Part shown: piece by piece, positions 8,088 to 15,934 of the stretch
Numbering within the stretch: position 1 is the stretch's first letter
Layout of the letters: the number at the start of each line of letters is the position of its first letter
From: Corynebacterium urinipleomorphum
GTDB taxonomy: Bacteria > Actinomycetota > Actinomycetes > Mycobacteriales > Mycobacteriaceae
Direction: 5' to 3'
DNA: 32,360 nt
NCBI RefSeq assembly: GCF_900155535.1
Contig: NZ_LT706964.1
Span: 325,448-357,807 of the forward strand
Position numbers and translations under genes: made by a program
Notes under the pieces: model-generated
The model's input: the letters and a program-made list of their open reading frames with translations, nothing else
What the model was told of the DNA's origin: nothing
The model's database searches: none

Positions 8088-8822
8088 CTAGCCGGCGATT
8101 CGCTTCAGTTCGGCGGACATGTAGGGGATGAAGACGAGTTCGTCTTCGGCGGTGCCGCCCGCCACGCGCTCATCGACCCAGCCCAGGTTGTTGTTGGGCA
8201 TCAGTCCGTACATGCGCTTGCCCGGGCCGTGGTTGGCGGGGCCGGATTCCGTCGCGATCGTGGAGGCGGACGTGATCTGCCACGCGCGCTCATTGACCGG
8301 GGAACCGTAGAGGATCTCCACCAAGCCGCGGGAATTAGTCAGTGTCATCTCGATCTCGTCCTTCAGCGAGATGCGCCAGAAACCGGTCTCGCGCTGGTCG
8401 GCACCGACAGCGTTGCCTTCAGCGTCGATGCGCCAGATGCGGGAGTCGAATTTCAGGTAATTCTCGCCGTCGTGTGAGATGACCAGCTGCTGGCCGAATG
8501 CGTATTCCACCGGGTCCTCGTCGGGGGAGGCCGGGAGCTCTACTGCCTGGCCCGTGCCCTGCCACACGCCCACCAGCGGCAGGAGGCCCAACAAGCCGTC
8601 GTGCAGGTTTGGGCCCTGGCGCAGGTTCGCGGTGTCGTCCGGGAGAGGGATCTCGTCCAGGCCCAGCGCCGGAATATTGCGGTGGGCGGTGTTCTTGGAC
8701 TGCTCCGCCGCGAGGTTGACGGCGTCGTTGCTGTTCAGTGTGTTCGCTGCGGGGGTCTCGGTGCCCGCAGGATTCTCAATGTTGTCAGCGTTGTTATTAG
8801 CGTTCTCAGTGTTATCGCTCAT
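8088..8822 (-). CDS. Nitrobindin-like (UPF0678/DUF1794) protein lacking the heme His
   Basis: 244 aa from ATG 8822. C-terminal ~165 residues form the nitrobindin beta-barrel: GVWQGTG is the family's GxWxGxG motif, followed by the strands FGQQLVISHDGENYL, GFWRISL and the barrel end. The first ~55 residues are a low-complexity, Asn/Asp/Glu/Ala-rich tail of no known role. In heme-binding nitrobindins a His near the C-terminus ligates iron; here the matching segment reads PYMSAELKRIAG, with Tyr in that place by my alignment, so heme binding is doubtful. An in-frame TTG at 8831 is a less likely start. A TACCCT box (8831-8836, minus strand) 8 nt before the ATG may allow a leaderless transcript, but the gene also follows the DUF2993 gene by only 15 bp and may be co-transcribed with it. 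Confidence 0.82.
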   Translation of the reverse strand: MSDNTENANNNADNIENPAGTETPAANTLNSNDAVNLAAEQSKNTAHRNIPALGLDEIPLPDDTANLRQGPNLHDGLLGLLPLVGVWQGTGQAVELPASPDEDPVEYAFGQQLVISHDGENYLKFDSRIWRIDAEGNAVGADQRETGFWRISLKDEIEMTLTNSRGLVEILYGSPVNERAWQITSASTIATESGPANHGPGKRMYGLMPNNNLGWVDERVAGGTAEDELVFIPYMSAELKRIAG

Positions 8823-8837
8823 GCCCGTCAAGGGTAG

Positions 8838-9590
8838 TCATCCGTTGGCTGGAGAAGCGATAGGGGAGAGTAGCTCCGGAGTCACAGTCACCGCGTGCTG
8901 TTGCGCAGAGAACCTGATGGAGCCGCCCGTCACCTCCACTTTGTCGGCCTGCGCGCCGATCGGGATCTTCCGGGTATCCAGCTCCAAAGTGTAGGCATCG
9001 GCGACGGCGGGAATGAGGTCCGCTGGGACGTCGATAAGCTGCTTCGGCTCCATGCGGAACGTCGTGCCGTCGAGGCGGAGGGTGACCACGGCGGACGTCT
9101 TTTTGTCGGTGCCGGGGACCGTGCCGGTGAGCTGCGCCTCGCTGGCGGTGCCGCCGGTCGGCGAAATATCGTACGGATTGGCGATGTCCAGGTCCGTCAT
9201 CCCGAGCAGCTGCCCGAACGCGACGCCGTCGAGCGAGAGAGTGTGCTCCACCCGCTTCGCCTGACTGCCCGCGAAGTCGGCGTTGAGCGCTTTGTCCGCA
9301 TTGATAATGATGTCGTAGATGTCGGTGCGCGAGTTGGCGATTCCCACGCCTTCAACGTCGACATCCAGAGCCTGGAAGCTCACGCGCGGAACCTTGCCCG
9401 TGACCGCGACCTGCGCGAACGGAAAACCGCCGACGTACGTGTCCGGGTCCGCCGGAAGACCGTCAGCCTCCCGCGCGTTGGCGGCAAGCGTGCGCTCCAC
9501 ATTCGCGGCAACGGCGGCATCCGCCCCGAACGCGACCGCGACAATGCCCGCGAGCACACCCGCCGCGGCAGCCAAACCCTTCGCCTTCAT
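8838..9590 (-). CDS. DUF2993 (LmeA-like) exported protein
   Basis: 250 aa from ATG 9590. N-terminal signal or anchor (Met, Lys, Ala, Lys, then ~20 small hydrophobic residues, about 5-24), followed by a mostly beta domain typical of DUF2993. In mycobacteria the LmeA member is a periplasmic lipid-binding protein needed for lipomannan elongation; whether this copy does that is not known. Visible strands: GGFPFAQVAVTGKVPRVSF, DVEGVGIANSRTDIYDIIIN, GQLLGMTDLDI and PIGAQADKVEVTGGSIRFSAQ. The open frame continues 51 codons upstream into mshD antisense; ATG 9590 is chosen because it starts the signal sequence and a TACGGT box (9597-9602, minus strand) sits 6 nt before it. Likely transcribed with the nitrobindin-like gene. 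Confidence 0.8.
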   Translation of the reverse strand: MKAKGLAAAAGVLAGIVAVAFGADAAVAANVERTLAANAREADGLPADPDTYVGGFPFAQVAVTGKVPRVSFQALDVDVEGVGIANSRTDIYDIIINADKALNADFAGSQAKRVEHTLSLDGVAFGQLLGMTDLDIANPYDISPTGGTASEAQLTGTVPGTDKKTSAVVTLRLDGTTFRMEPKQLIDVPADLIPAVADAYTLELDTRKIPIGAQADKVEVTGGSIRFSAQQHAVTVTPELLSPIASPANG

Positions 9591-9612
9591 GCCTTTACCG
9601 TAGCCTGGGGGC
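9591..9612. promoter_or_regulatory. Bidirectional promoter with overlapping -10 boxes (DUF2993 / mshD)
   Basis: Only 22 bp separate the divergent ATGs. The plus-strand box TAGCCT (9601-9606) is 6 nt before ATG 9613; the minus-strand box TACGGT (9597-9602) is 6 nt before ATG 9590. Both use the same TA at 9601-9602, forming the symmetric 10-mer ACCGTAGCCT (AnnnTAnnnT). No Shine-Dalgarno is present on either side, so both genes should be leaderless. Confidence 0.6.
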
Positions 9613-10575
9613 ATGACACAGGGTTTGTCCGGAGTGCAACGCGTCGATCTCACGTCCGAGTCCCCGCTGCTCAACGCCGTGCGCGGCATACTGGACCGCG
9701 CGCACACGACAGACGGGGTGGAGGCTTTGTCCGAAGGCTTCACTAAAGAGCTCGGCCGGGCATCCGACCACGTTCATTGGGCATTGCTTATCGACGGCGC
9801 ACCCATCTCCCTCGCCGCCTGCGCCCCCGACGGTTCCGCCGAATTGGTCGTGGATCCCGCTGAGCGCAGAAACGGTCACGGCACACAGATAGCTGAGGTG
9901 GTACTGGACGAACGGCCCACTGCCGGTCTGTGGGCGCACGGAAATCTTCCCGCGGCGCAGGCTCTAGCCAAGAAGCTTTCGTTGTCGCCGACCCGTGAAT
10001 TGCTGGTGATGGCGATCGAGGGCTCCGCGATGGAGGCTGTCAGCGGTACTGGTGCCGCAGCGGAAGTCCTGGGGGACGGCTTCGTCGAGTTGAGTTACAC
10101 CGACTCCGTCGAACGCTGGGGACGCGAGGCTGTCGAGCATGCCTGGCTGGATGTCAACAACGATGCTTTCTCCTGGCACCCCGAACAGGGGGGCTGGACG
10201 CTCGATGCATTACGCGACGCGATGGACACCTCGTGGTTCGATCCCGCGGGCGTGCGGTTTCTGTGGGCAGGGGGTGCGGATGCGTCCTCTCAGCTCCCTG
10301 AGCTCGCCGGTTTCCACTGGACCAAGCGCCATTCCGCAGAAATGGGGGAAGTCTATGTCGTGGGCCTCTCCTCCGATTTCCGTGGCCGAGGGCTCGGCGA
10401 CCCGCTCATGCGCGCCGGGCTCGAGCATCTCGCCGCCGGCGGATCGCGCCGGGTGATTCTCTATGTCGAGGCGGACAATGGCCCAGCGGTGCGCCGCTAT
10501 GAGTCGATGGGCTTTAAGGTCGCGGAGAAGCACGTGGTGTATTCGGCGCGCGGGGATGAGACGGCTGACGCGTAG
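9613..10575 (+). CDS. mshD: Mycothiol synthase MshD
   Basis: 320 aa, two GNAT domains in tandem. Transfers acetyl from acetyl-CoA to Cys-GlcN-Ins, the last step of mycothiol synthesis, the main thiol of actinobacteria. The C-terminal domain carries the active site: LDVNNDAFSWHPEQGGW, FHWTKRH, GEVYVVGLSSDFRGRGLGDPL (acetyl-CoA loop R-G-x-G-L-G) and YVEADNGPAVRRYESMGF. The N-terminal domain (residues ~8-135) is the degenerate GNAT repeat seen in MshD. Length fits (~300 aa). Start ATG 9613 is supported by the -10 box 6 nt upstream. Possibly followed by a hairpin at 10578-10592. Confidence 0.92.
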   Translation: MTQGLSGVQRVDLTSESPLLNAVRGILDRAHTTDGVEALSEGFTKELGRASDHVHWALLIDGAPISLAACAPDGSAELVVDPAERRNGHGTQIAEVVLDERPTAGLWAHGNLPAAQALAKKLSLSPTRELLVMAIEGSAMEAVSGTGAAAEVLGDGFVELSYTDSVERWGREAVEHAWLDVNNDAFSWHPEQGGWTLDALRDAMDTSWFDPAGVRFLWAGGADASSQLPELAGFHWTKRHSAEMGEVYVVGLSSDFRGRGLGDPLMRAGLEHLAAGGSRRVILYVEADNGPAVRRYESMGFKVAEKHVVYSARGDETADA

Positions 10576-10577
10576 TA

Positions 10578-10592
10578 GCGCGGATCCCGCGC
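10578..10592 (+). terminator. Possible stem-loop after mshD
   Basis: GCGCGG (10578-10583) pairs with CCGCGC (10587-10592) across a 3-nt loop ATC. No T-run follows, so this is at best a weak terminator. A second, overlapping GC-rich stem (10589-10595 with 10607-10615) could form instead. Confidence 0.35.
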
Positions 10593-10669
10593 CTCAGGAG
10601 CTTCCCGAGGTGCGCATTCGTCGCTGAATGTGTCATAGAACGCACCACTAATTCACAGGAGTCCCCAAA

Positions 10670-10711
10670 GTTAACGCATTGTTCATCGTTTAGGGGGCTA
10701 TTGGTTAACGC
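10670..10711 (+). promoter_or_regulatory. PHO-box-like direct repeats upstream of pstS
   Basis: GTTAACGC (10670-10677) and GTTCATCG (10681-10688) are spaced 11 bp, and a second exact GTTAACGC lies at 10704-10711. Eleven-bp direct repeats of a GTTCA-like unit are the known pattern for PhoP/PhoR-type response regulators in actinobacteria. The place, upstream of a phosphate-uptake operon, fits. A possible -10 TAGCTT (10720-10725) follows. The 259 bp between mshD and pstS hold these sites, the mshD hairpin and the pstS leader. Confidence 0.5.
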
Positions 10712-10740
10712 GGGACCCGTAGCTTTCCCAGTTGTGAGCA

Positions 10741-10827
10741 CTCAGGCTCGGATACACGTGTGCCGGTAGGCACCTCCGGTTGCCTGAGACCGATGCTCAG
10801 AAGCAATCTGAATTCGCACCGGAAAGG
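10741..10827 (+). promoter_or_regulatory. Structured pstS mRNA leader
   Basis: Two pairings compete for 10784-10788. Form 1: CTCAGGC (10741-10747) with GCCTGAG (10782-10788), enclosing a TGCC/GGCA hairpin (10761-10772). Form 2: CTGAG (10784-10788) with CTCAG (10796-10800), nested in TCCGGT (10775-10780) with ACCGGA (10818-10823); the latter covers the first bases of the pstS Shine-Dalgarno GGAAAGG (10821-10827). The transcription start is unknown, so whether all of this is transcribed is an inference. Confidence 0.3.
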
Positions 10828-10834
10828 TATCCCC

Positions 10835-11977
10835 GTGATCCGTAACATCAAGCGCTCTGCAGCAATCGCAGGTATTGCTGCACTGACCTCTGTGACCCTC
10901 GTTGCATGCGGTGACTCCAACGAAAACAACACTGAGAACAGCAACGGCGGCAACGACACCAACGCCTCCCAGGACGGCGGCTCCATCGAGGGCCTGTCCG
11001 GCCAGACCGGTCAGCTCGTCGCTGAGGGTGCTACCTCCCAGGCAAACGCAATGGACTACTTCGGTGCCCGCTACTCCGAGGAGGTTCCGGGCGCGAACCT
11101 TGCGTACAACGCAACCGGTTCCGGCTCCGGCATCAAGAACTTCATCGGTAACCAGGCGACCTTCGCCGGCTCCGACTCCGCTCTGAAGGAAGACAAGGGC
11201 GAGGTTGAGGCCGCTAAGCAGCGCTGCGGCGGCAACGACGCATGGCACCTGCCGATGGTCATCGGCCCGGTCGCCGTTGCATACAACCTGAAGGACGTCG
11301 ACCAGCTGAACCTCACCGTCGACAACATCGTCGAGATCTTCGACGGCACCATCACCAAGTGGAACGACCCGAAGATCGCCGAGAACAACAAGGACGCGAA
11401 GCTTCCGGACACCAACATCTCCGTGATCTACCGCTCCGACGAGTCCGGTACCTCCGACAACTTCCAGAAGTTCCTGTCTTCCGCTTCCAACGGCAAGTGG
11501 ACCGGCGAGGGCAAGGCCTTCCCGCAGGGCGTCGGTGCTGGCGCTAACGGCTCCACCGCAGTCGCAGAGCAGGTCAACGCGACCGAGGGTGCAATCACCT
11601 ACGTTGAGGCTGGCTACGCTCACGACCTCGACCTTGGTACCGCGAACATCGACTTCGGCGCTGGCCCGGTCGAGCTGTCCGACGAGTCCGTCAACAAGGC
11701 TCTGGACAACGTCGAGTTCAAGGGCGAGGGCAACGACCTCGTTGTCGACTCCAAGGCCCTGTTCGCTTCCCAGAACGAGGGTGCTTACCCGCTGATCCTC
11801 ACCACCTACGAGATCGTCTGCTCCAAGGGCTACGACGAGGAGACCAAGAACATGGTCAAGGACTTCCTGACCGTCGTTCTCGAGTCCCAGGACGAGGAGC
11901 TCGCTGACGCAGGCTTCATCCCGGTCAAGGGTGAGTTCGCTGACAAGCTGAAGGCCTCCGTCGACGCCATCAGCTAA
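10835..11977 (+). CDS. pstS: Phosphate ABC transporter substrate-binding lipoprotein PstS
   Basis: 380 aa from GTG 10835, with GGAAAGG 7 nt upstream. Captures phosphate outside the membrane and hands it to PstCA. The N-terminus is a lipoprotein signal: RNIKR, a hydrophobic stretch, then lipobox LVAC with Cys25 as lipid anchor, followed by an Asn/Asp-rich linker (to ~residue 50). Phosphate-binding segments: ATGSGSGIKNF, SDSAL, and RSDESGTSDNF, the family's Ser/Thr/Asp/Arg ligands. The frame is open to GTG 10760, but that would add residues in front of the signal peptide and lacks a binding site. First gene of pstSCAB; a 216-bp gap with hairpins separates it from pstC, which commonly lets the binding protein be made in excess. 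Control by a phosphate response regulator is likely from the repeats upstream. Confidence 0.95.
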   Translation: MIRNIKRSAAIAGIAALTSVTLVACGDSNENNTENSNGGNDTNASQDGGSIEGLSGQTGQLVAEGATSQANAMDYFGARYSEEVPGANLAYNATGSGSGIKNFIGNQATFAGSDSALKEDKGEVEAAKQRCGGNDAWHLPMVIGPVAVAYNLKDVDQLNLTVDNIVEIFDGTITKWNDPKIAENNKDAKLPDTNISVIYRSDESGTSDNFQKFLSSASNGKWTGEGKAFPQGVGAGANGSTAVAEQVNATEGAITYVEAGYAHDLDLGTANIDFGAGPVELSDESVNKALDNVEFKGEGNDLVVDSKALFASQNEGAYPLILTTYEIVCSKGYDEETKNMVKDFLTVVLESQDEELADAGFIPVKGEFADKLKASVDAIS

Positions 11978-11992
11978 GACTGTGTCCCCCCG

Positions 11993-12055
11993 CTTTCAGT
12001 CCTCACAGTCTGAAAGCACGATGTGCCCCCCGCCACCGCTGTGAGTTGGGGGGCA
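11993..12055 (+). terminator. Two hairpins between pstS and pstC
   Basis: CTTTCAG (11993-11999) pairs with CTGAAAG (12010-12016), then TGCCCCCC (12024-12031) pairs with GGGGGGCA (12048-12055). Neither has a strong T-run, so partial termination or mRNA 3'-end protection of pstS is more likely than complete stop. The rest of the gap up to 12193 contains two copies of GCACAAC spaced 10 bp around 12091-12107 and no gene. Confidence 0.5.
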
Positions 12056-12193
12056 TGTCTACGTGATGGGTGATTCGTAGAACGGCGTTTTGCACAACGC
12101 TGCACAACAGCGGTCGCCCCGGAAAATGCGCTAGCGGGCCGCGGTTGGTCCACTCCCGCACACTGAACTTCACAAACCAAAGGAATCGTCACT

Positions 12194-13282
12194 ATGGCTG
12201 ACAATGAATTGCCGGCAACTGAGCACGACGATCGCGGAGCCGGCCCCGCCACCCGCGAAGACCCTGTCGTGGGCACGTCGCAGGCTACTCCGCGTGAGAA
12301 GGGCCAAGATCCCGCTACGTCCAACACCCCCGCCGCTGGCACTGCGTCTTCCGGTGCTGGCGTGAAGCGCCCGGGTGACCGTGTCTTCGAGGCACTGTCC
12401 ACCATTTCTGCCGCTCTGATCACCGTGATCATCATCGCGGTGGGCCTGTTCCTCCTCGTCCAGGCGTTTGATCCGCTGCGTCTGAACAAGGAGAACTTCC
12501 TCACCTACGGCGGCCAGTGGCAGACCGCAAACCTGGAGAACATGCAGTTCGGTATCCCGAACCTGTTCTTCACCACGGTCACGGTCTCCGTTATCGCCCT
12601 GATCATCGCTATGCCGGTCGCGCTCGGTATCGCGATCTTCCTGTCCAACTACGCGCCGAAGCAGCTGGTCCGCCCGCTGGCAACGCTGGTGGACATGCTC
12701 GCCGCTGTCCCGTCGATCGTCTACGGTCTGTGGGGTGCGCAGGTCCTCGGCCCGAAGCTGTCCGGCCTGTACAAGTGGATCCACTCCTGGGGCGGCGACT
12801 TCGTCCTGTTCAAGCAGTACGCCAACTCCCCGTCGTTCGACACCGGCCGCAACATGCTCACCGGTGGCATCGTTTTGGCCATCATGATTCTCCCGGTCAT
12901 CGCGGCGACCGCGCGCGAGATCTTTGTGCAGACCCCTCCCGGCCAGATCGAGTCGGCTCTGGCACTGGGTGCCACCCGTTGGGAGGTCATCCGCATGACG
13001 GTCCTGCCGTTCGGCCTCTCCGGCTTCATCGCTGGTTCGATGCTCGGTCTCGGACGTGCGCTGGGTGAGACCATGGCTCTCTACATGGTTGTCTCCCCGG
13101 GTCCCGAGTTCCGCGGCTCGCTTTTCGACGGCGGCTCCACCTTCGCAACCGCCATCGCGAACGCCTCTGCGGAGTTCAACAACCCGACCTCGGCCGGTGC
13201 TTACATCGCCGCGGGTCTGGTCCTGTTCCTCCTGACCTTCATCGTCAACTCGATCGCCCGCGCGATCGTCAACAAGAAGTAG
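12194..13282 (+). CDS. pstC: Phosphate ABC transporter permease PstC
   Basis: 362 aa, inner-membrane subunit of the phosphate importer, partner of PstA. Residues 1-60 are a hydrophilic, Pro/Thr/Ala/Gly-rich cytoplasmic extension; the first membrane helix spans about 65-90 (rich in Ile, Leu, Val). The EAA loop that contacts PstB is seen: TPPGQIESALALGATRWEVI, and the conserved GRALGETMALYMV follows. Six transmembrane segments are expected; several clear hydrophobic stretches are visible, including one near the C-terminus. ATG 12194 has AAGGA about 10 nt upstream. pstA starts 9 nt after the stop, so translation is likely coupled. Confidence 0.94.
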   Translation: MADNELPATEHDDRGAGPATREDPVVGTSQATPREKGQDPATSNTPAAGTASSGAGVKRPGDRVFEALSTISAALITVIIIAVGLFLLVQAFDPLRLNKENFLTYGGQWQTANLENMQFGIPNLFFTTVTVSVIALIIAMPVALGIAIFLSNYAPKQLVRPLATLVDMLAAVPSIVYGLWGAQVLGPKLSGLYKWIHSWGGDFVLFKQYANSPSFDTGRNMLTGGIVLAIMILPVIAATAREIFVQTPPGQIESALALGATRWEVIRMTVLPFGLSGFIAGSMLGLGRALGETMALYMVVSPGPEFRGSLFDGGSTFATAIANASAEFNNPTSAGAYIAAGLVLFLLTFIVNSIARAIVNKK

Positions 13283-13291
13283 GTGTATGAC

Positions 13292-14299
13292 ATGAGTACT
13301 GCATACCCCGGTAACAACGCTGGCGAGCCCCAGAAGGTCACGAAGGTGACGGAAACGGTCCCGGCGAACTCGAACGCGTCGACTGCAACGGCGACTCGTA
13401 CCCCGGCCACCCCGGCGAGCGGTAACCCGTTCACCGATATCTCCTCCGGCCGTAAGACCACTAACTCCATTATGGGCGGCCTGATGTGGCTGGCCATGAT
13501 CCTGGCGCTCATCCCGCTGCTGTGGCTGCTGTTCACCCTGGTGTCCCGTGGCTACCACGCCATCATCAGCCCGGAGTGGTGGACCACCGACATGGTGGGT
13601 GTCCGTAACCGCTCCGAGGGCGGCGGCGCCCTCCACGCGATTGCAGGTACCATCATGCAGACCCTGATCGCGTCCCTGTTCTCCATCCCCATCGGTATCT
13701 TCACCGCTATCTACCTGGTGGAGTACTCCAACGGCAACAAGCTGGGCAAGCTAACCACCTTCATGGTGGACATCCTGTCCGGTGTCCCGTCGATCGTTTC
13801 CGCCCTGTTCATCTACGCACTGTGGATCACCATTCTGGGGCAGCAGCGCTCCGGCTTCGCTGTGTCGCTCTCGCTGATCCTGCTCATGGTCCCGGTCGTG
13901 GTCCGTAACACAGAAGAGATGCTCCGCGTCGTCCCGATGGACTTGCGCGAGGCGTCCTACGCCCTCGGTGTGCCGAAGTGGAAGACCATTGCGCGCATTG
14001 TTCTTCCGACAGCCCTGTCCGGCATCGTCACCGGCATCATGCTGGCCATCGCCCGCGTCATGGGTGAGTCCGCACCGGTGCTGATCCTCGTCGGCTCCAC
14101 CCCGCAGACCAACTGGTTCGGCCTGTTCGACCAGCCGCAGTCTTCGCTGCCGCTGTTCATGCTGGACATGTGGAAGTCCGGTTCCGCTGAGCCGGTCCTC
14201 AACCGCCTGTGGGGCGCAGCCCTCACCCTGGTCATCCTCGTCGTTGTCCTGAACCTTCTGGCACGTTTCATCGCGTCGAAGTTCTCGGTCAAGAAGTAA
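13292..14299 (+). CDS. pstA: Phosphate ABC transporter permease PstA
   Basis: 335 aa from ATG 13292, second membrane subunit of the phosphate importer. Like PstC it has a hydrophilic N-terminal extension (residues 1-58, Thr/Ala/Pro/Asn-rich) before the first helix (about 62-83). EAA loop: MDLREASYALGVPKWKTIARIVLP; then RVMGESAPVLILVG, typical of PstA. GTG 13283 is also in frame, but ATG 13292 is better placed behind AGGT at 13281-13284. Stop 37 bp before pstB. Both permeases carry this unusual soluble extension, which many PstC/PstA proteins lack; its role is unknown. Confidence 0.93.
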   Translation: MSTAYPGNNAGEPQKVTKVTETVPANSNASTATATRTPATPASGNPFTDISSGRKTTNSIMGGLMWLAMILALIPLLWLLFTLVSRGYHAIISPEWWTTDMVGVRNRSEGGGALHAIAGTIMQTLIASLFSIPIGIFTAIYLVEYSNGNKLGKLTTFMVDILSGVPSIVSALFIYALWITILGQQRSGFAVSLSLILLMVPVVVRNTEEMLRVVPMDLREASYALGVPKWKTIARIVLPTALSGIVTGIMLAIARVMGESAPVLILVGSTPQTNWFGLFDQPQSSLPLFMLDMWKSGSAEPVLNRLWGAALTLVILVVVLNLLARFIASKFSVKK

Positions 14300-14336
14300 G
14301 TCGCCTCGCCCTTTCATTCCCCTCTAGGAGAAAACA

Positions 14337-15113
14337 ATGCCTACCAAGCTCCAGTTGAACGACCTCGACATTTACTACGGCGACTTCCACGCCGTGCAGA
14401 GTGTCAACATGGATATCCCCGCACAGGCTGTGACCGCGTTCATCGGCCCGTCCGGCTGCGGTAAGTCCACCGTGCTGCGCACACTGAACCGCATGCACGA
14501 GGTCATCCCGAACGCATCCGTCGACGGTGAAGTGCTTCTTGACGGCCACGACATCTACGCCAAGAACGTCGACCCGGTGGCTGTGCGCAACACCATCGGC
14601 ATGGTCTTCCAGAAGGCTAACCCGTTCCCGACCATGTCCATCGAGGACAACGTTGTCGCCGGCCTGAAGCTGTCCGGCGAGAAGAACAAGAAGAAGCTCA
14701 AGGAGGTCGCTGAGCGTTCCCTGCGCGGCGCGAACCTCTGGGATGAGGTGAAGGACCGTCTGGACAGGCCGGGCGGCGGCCTCTCCGGTGGTCAGCAGCA
14801 GCGTCTGTGCATCGCCCGCGCGATCGCGGTGCAGCCGGAGGTCCTGCTCATGGACGAGCCGTGTTCCGCACTGGACCCGATCTCCACCCTCGCTGTGGAG
14901 GACCTGATCCACGAGCTGAAGAACGAGTACACCATCGTCATCGTGACGCACAACATGCAGCAGGCAGCCCGTGTGTCCGACAAGACCGCGTTCTTCTCCC
15001 TCGAGGCCACCGGTAAGCCGGGTCACCTCGTGGAGTTCAACGACACCAACACCATCTTCGAGAACCCTGAGCGCAAGGAGACCGAAGACTACATCGCAGG
15101 CCGCTTCGGCTAA
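14337..15113 (+). CDS. pstB: Phosphate ABC transporter ATPase PstB
   Basis: 258 aa, cytoplasmic ATPase that powers PstCA. Motifs in order: Walker [10 protein letters not shown] (residues 37-45), Q-loop [10 protein letters not shown], signature [16 protein letters not shown], Walker [14 protein letters not shown], and H-loop VTHNM. Length is standard. TAGGAG (14325-14330) sits 6 nt before ATG. Last gene of the operon, followed by a strong terminator. PstB proteins usually read NPFPMSIYDN; here it is [11 protein letters not shown], a small variation. Confidence 0.96.
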   Translation: MPTKLQLNDLDIYYGDFHAVQSVNMDIPAQAVTAFIGPSGCGKSTVLRTLNRMHEVIPNASVDGEVLLDGHDIYAKNVDPVAVRNTIGMVFQKANPFPTMSIEDNVVAGLKLSGEKNKKKLKEVAERSLRGANLWDEVKDRLDRPGGGLSGGQQQRLCIARAIAVQPEVLLMDEPCSALDPISTLAVEDLIHELKNEYTIVIVTHNMQQAARVSDKTAFFSLEATGKPGHLVEFNDTNTIFENPERKETEDYIAGRFG

Positions 15114-15130
15114 AGCCGGCTGAGACGCGA

Positions 15131-15179
15131 CGAGCCCCCGCCGAGAACCGGAAGGTTTTCAGCGGGGGCTCGAGTTTAT
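15131..15179 (+). terminator. Strong intrinsic terminator of pstSCAB
   Basis: CGAGCCCCCGC (15131-15141) pairs perfectly with GCGGGGGCTCG (15162-15172); after one mismatch the stem goes on for 7 bp to a GGAA tetraloop (15150-15153). The run AGTTTATTT follows on the plus strand. It lies between convergent pstB and phoU; the minus strand has no T-run. Confidence 0.88.
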
Positions 15180-15183
15180 TTAC

Positions 15184-15924
15184 TTATCGACGCCGCCCCT
15201 GCCCGAAATACCTCTCCAATTCCCGGAAACGCTCGTTCATTTCCACGTCGCGGCCTTCGGCGTCTTTCTTGCTCACGTACCGCTCCGGTGTGAGGCCGGT
15301 GACGAGGAAGACAATGCGTGCGGCGACGTTCACGCAGTGGTCGGCGTAGCGCTCGTAGTAGCGGCCGACGAGAGCCAGGTCGACGGCGACGCGGTTCGAT
15401 CCCTCCCAGTCCCGTGCGGTGACGGTACTCAATAAGTGCTGGTTGAGCGCATCGAGCTCGTCGTCGAATTTGCTCATTTCCAGTGCGCCGTCGACGTCGG
15501 GGCTGATCAACTGGTCGTGGATGAGCTCGCTCATGGTGTCCACCAGCCGCGCGAGCTCGACGACGGTCGGGCGCATGCTGTCGTCGTAGACGTACTCCGG
15601 GTGGCGCAACCGAGCGGTGTTGGCGATGTGCCGTGCGAGGGCACCCATGCGGTTGAAATCCTCCACGATGTAGATGGAGGTGAATACCTGGCGGAGGTCG
15701 GACGCCACGGGACTTTCCAGCGCCAGCAGGGCCATGCTGCGTTCCTCGCAGCGGACACGGATCTCCTTCAACGTGTCAGCCTCGGTGAGGGCGGCTTCGG
15801 CGTCGTCGAGTGAGCCGTCGATAAGCGCCCTGGATGCGTAGGACATGACCGTGCGCACCGTGTCGCTCATGATCTGCAAATCCTCGGAGAACGCGTTGAG
15901 GTGCTCCCGGTATACGGTGCGCAT
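15184..15924 (-). CDS. phoU: Phosphate transport system regulatory protein PhoU
   Basis: 246 aa from ATG 15924. PhoU links PstSCAB activity to the phosphate-sensing two-component system and lowers uptake when phosphate is ample. All-helical, two PhoU repeats of ~100 residues; repeat signatures LESPVASDLRQVFTSIYIVEDFNRMG and VDLALVGRYYERYADHCVN carry the Glu/Asp/Arg metal-cluster residues. The start is preceded by TAGGGAGG. The coding strand is opposite to pstSCAB and the gene begins 10 bp after the dusB stop, so it is probably transcribed with dusB rather than with the transporter. The open frame upstream overlaps dusB and is rejected. Confidence 0.92.
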   Translation of the reverse strand: MRTVYREHLNAFSEDLQIMSDTVRTVMSYASRALIDGSLDDAEAALTEADTLKEIRVRCEERSMALLALESPVASDLRQVFTSIYIVEDFNRMGALARHIANTARLRHPEYVYDDSMRPTVVELARLVDTMSELIHDQLISPDVDGALEMSKFDDELDALNQHLLSTVTARDWEGSNRVAVDLALVGRYYERYADHCVNVAARIVFLVTGLTPERYVSKKDAEGRDVEMNERFRELERYFGQGRRR

Positions 15925-15934
15925 GGTGGCCTCC

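Noticed and set aside
12170..13636. 488-codon open frame antisense to pstC-pstA
   Set aside because: Charge-rich, motif-free shadow of the codon-biased permease genes.
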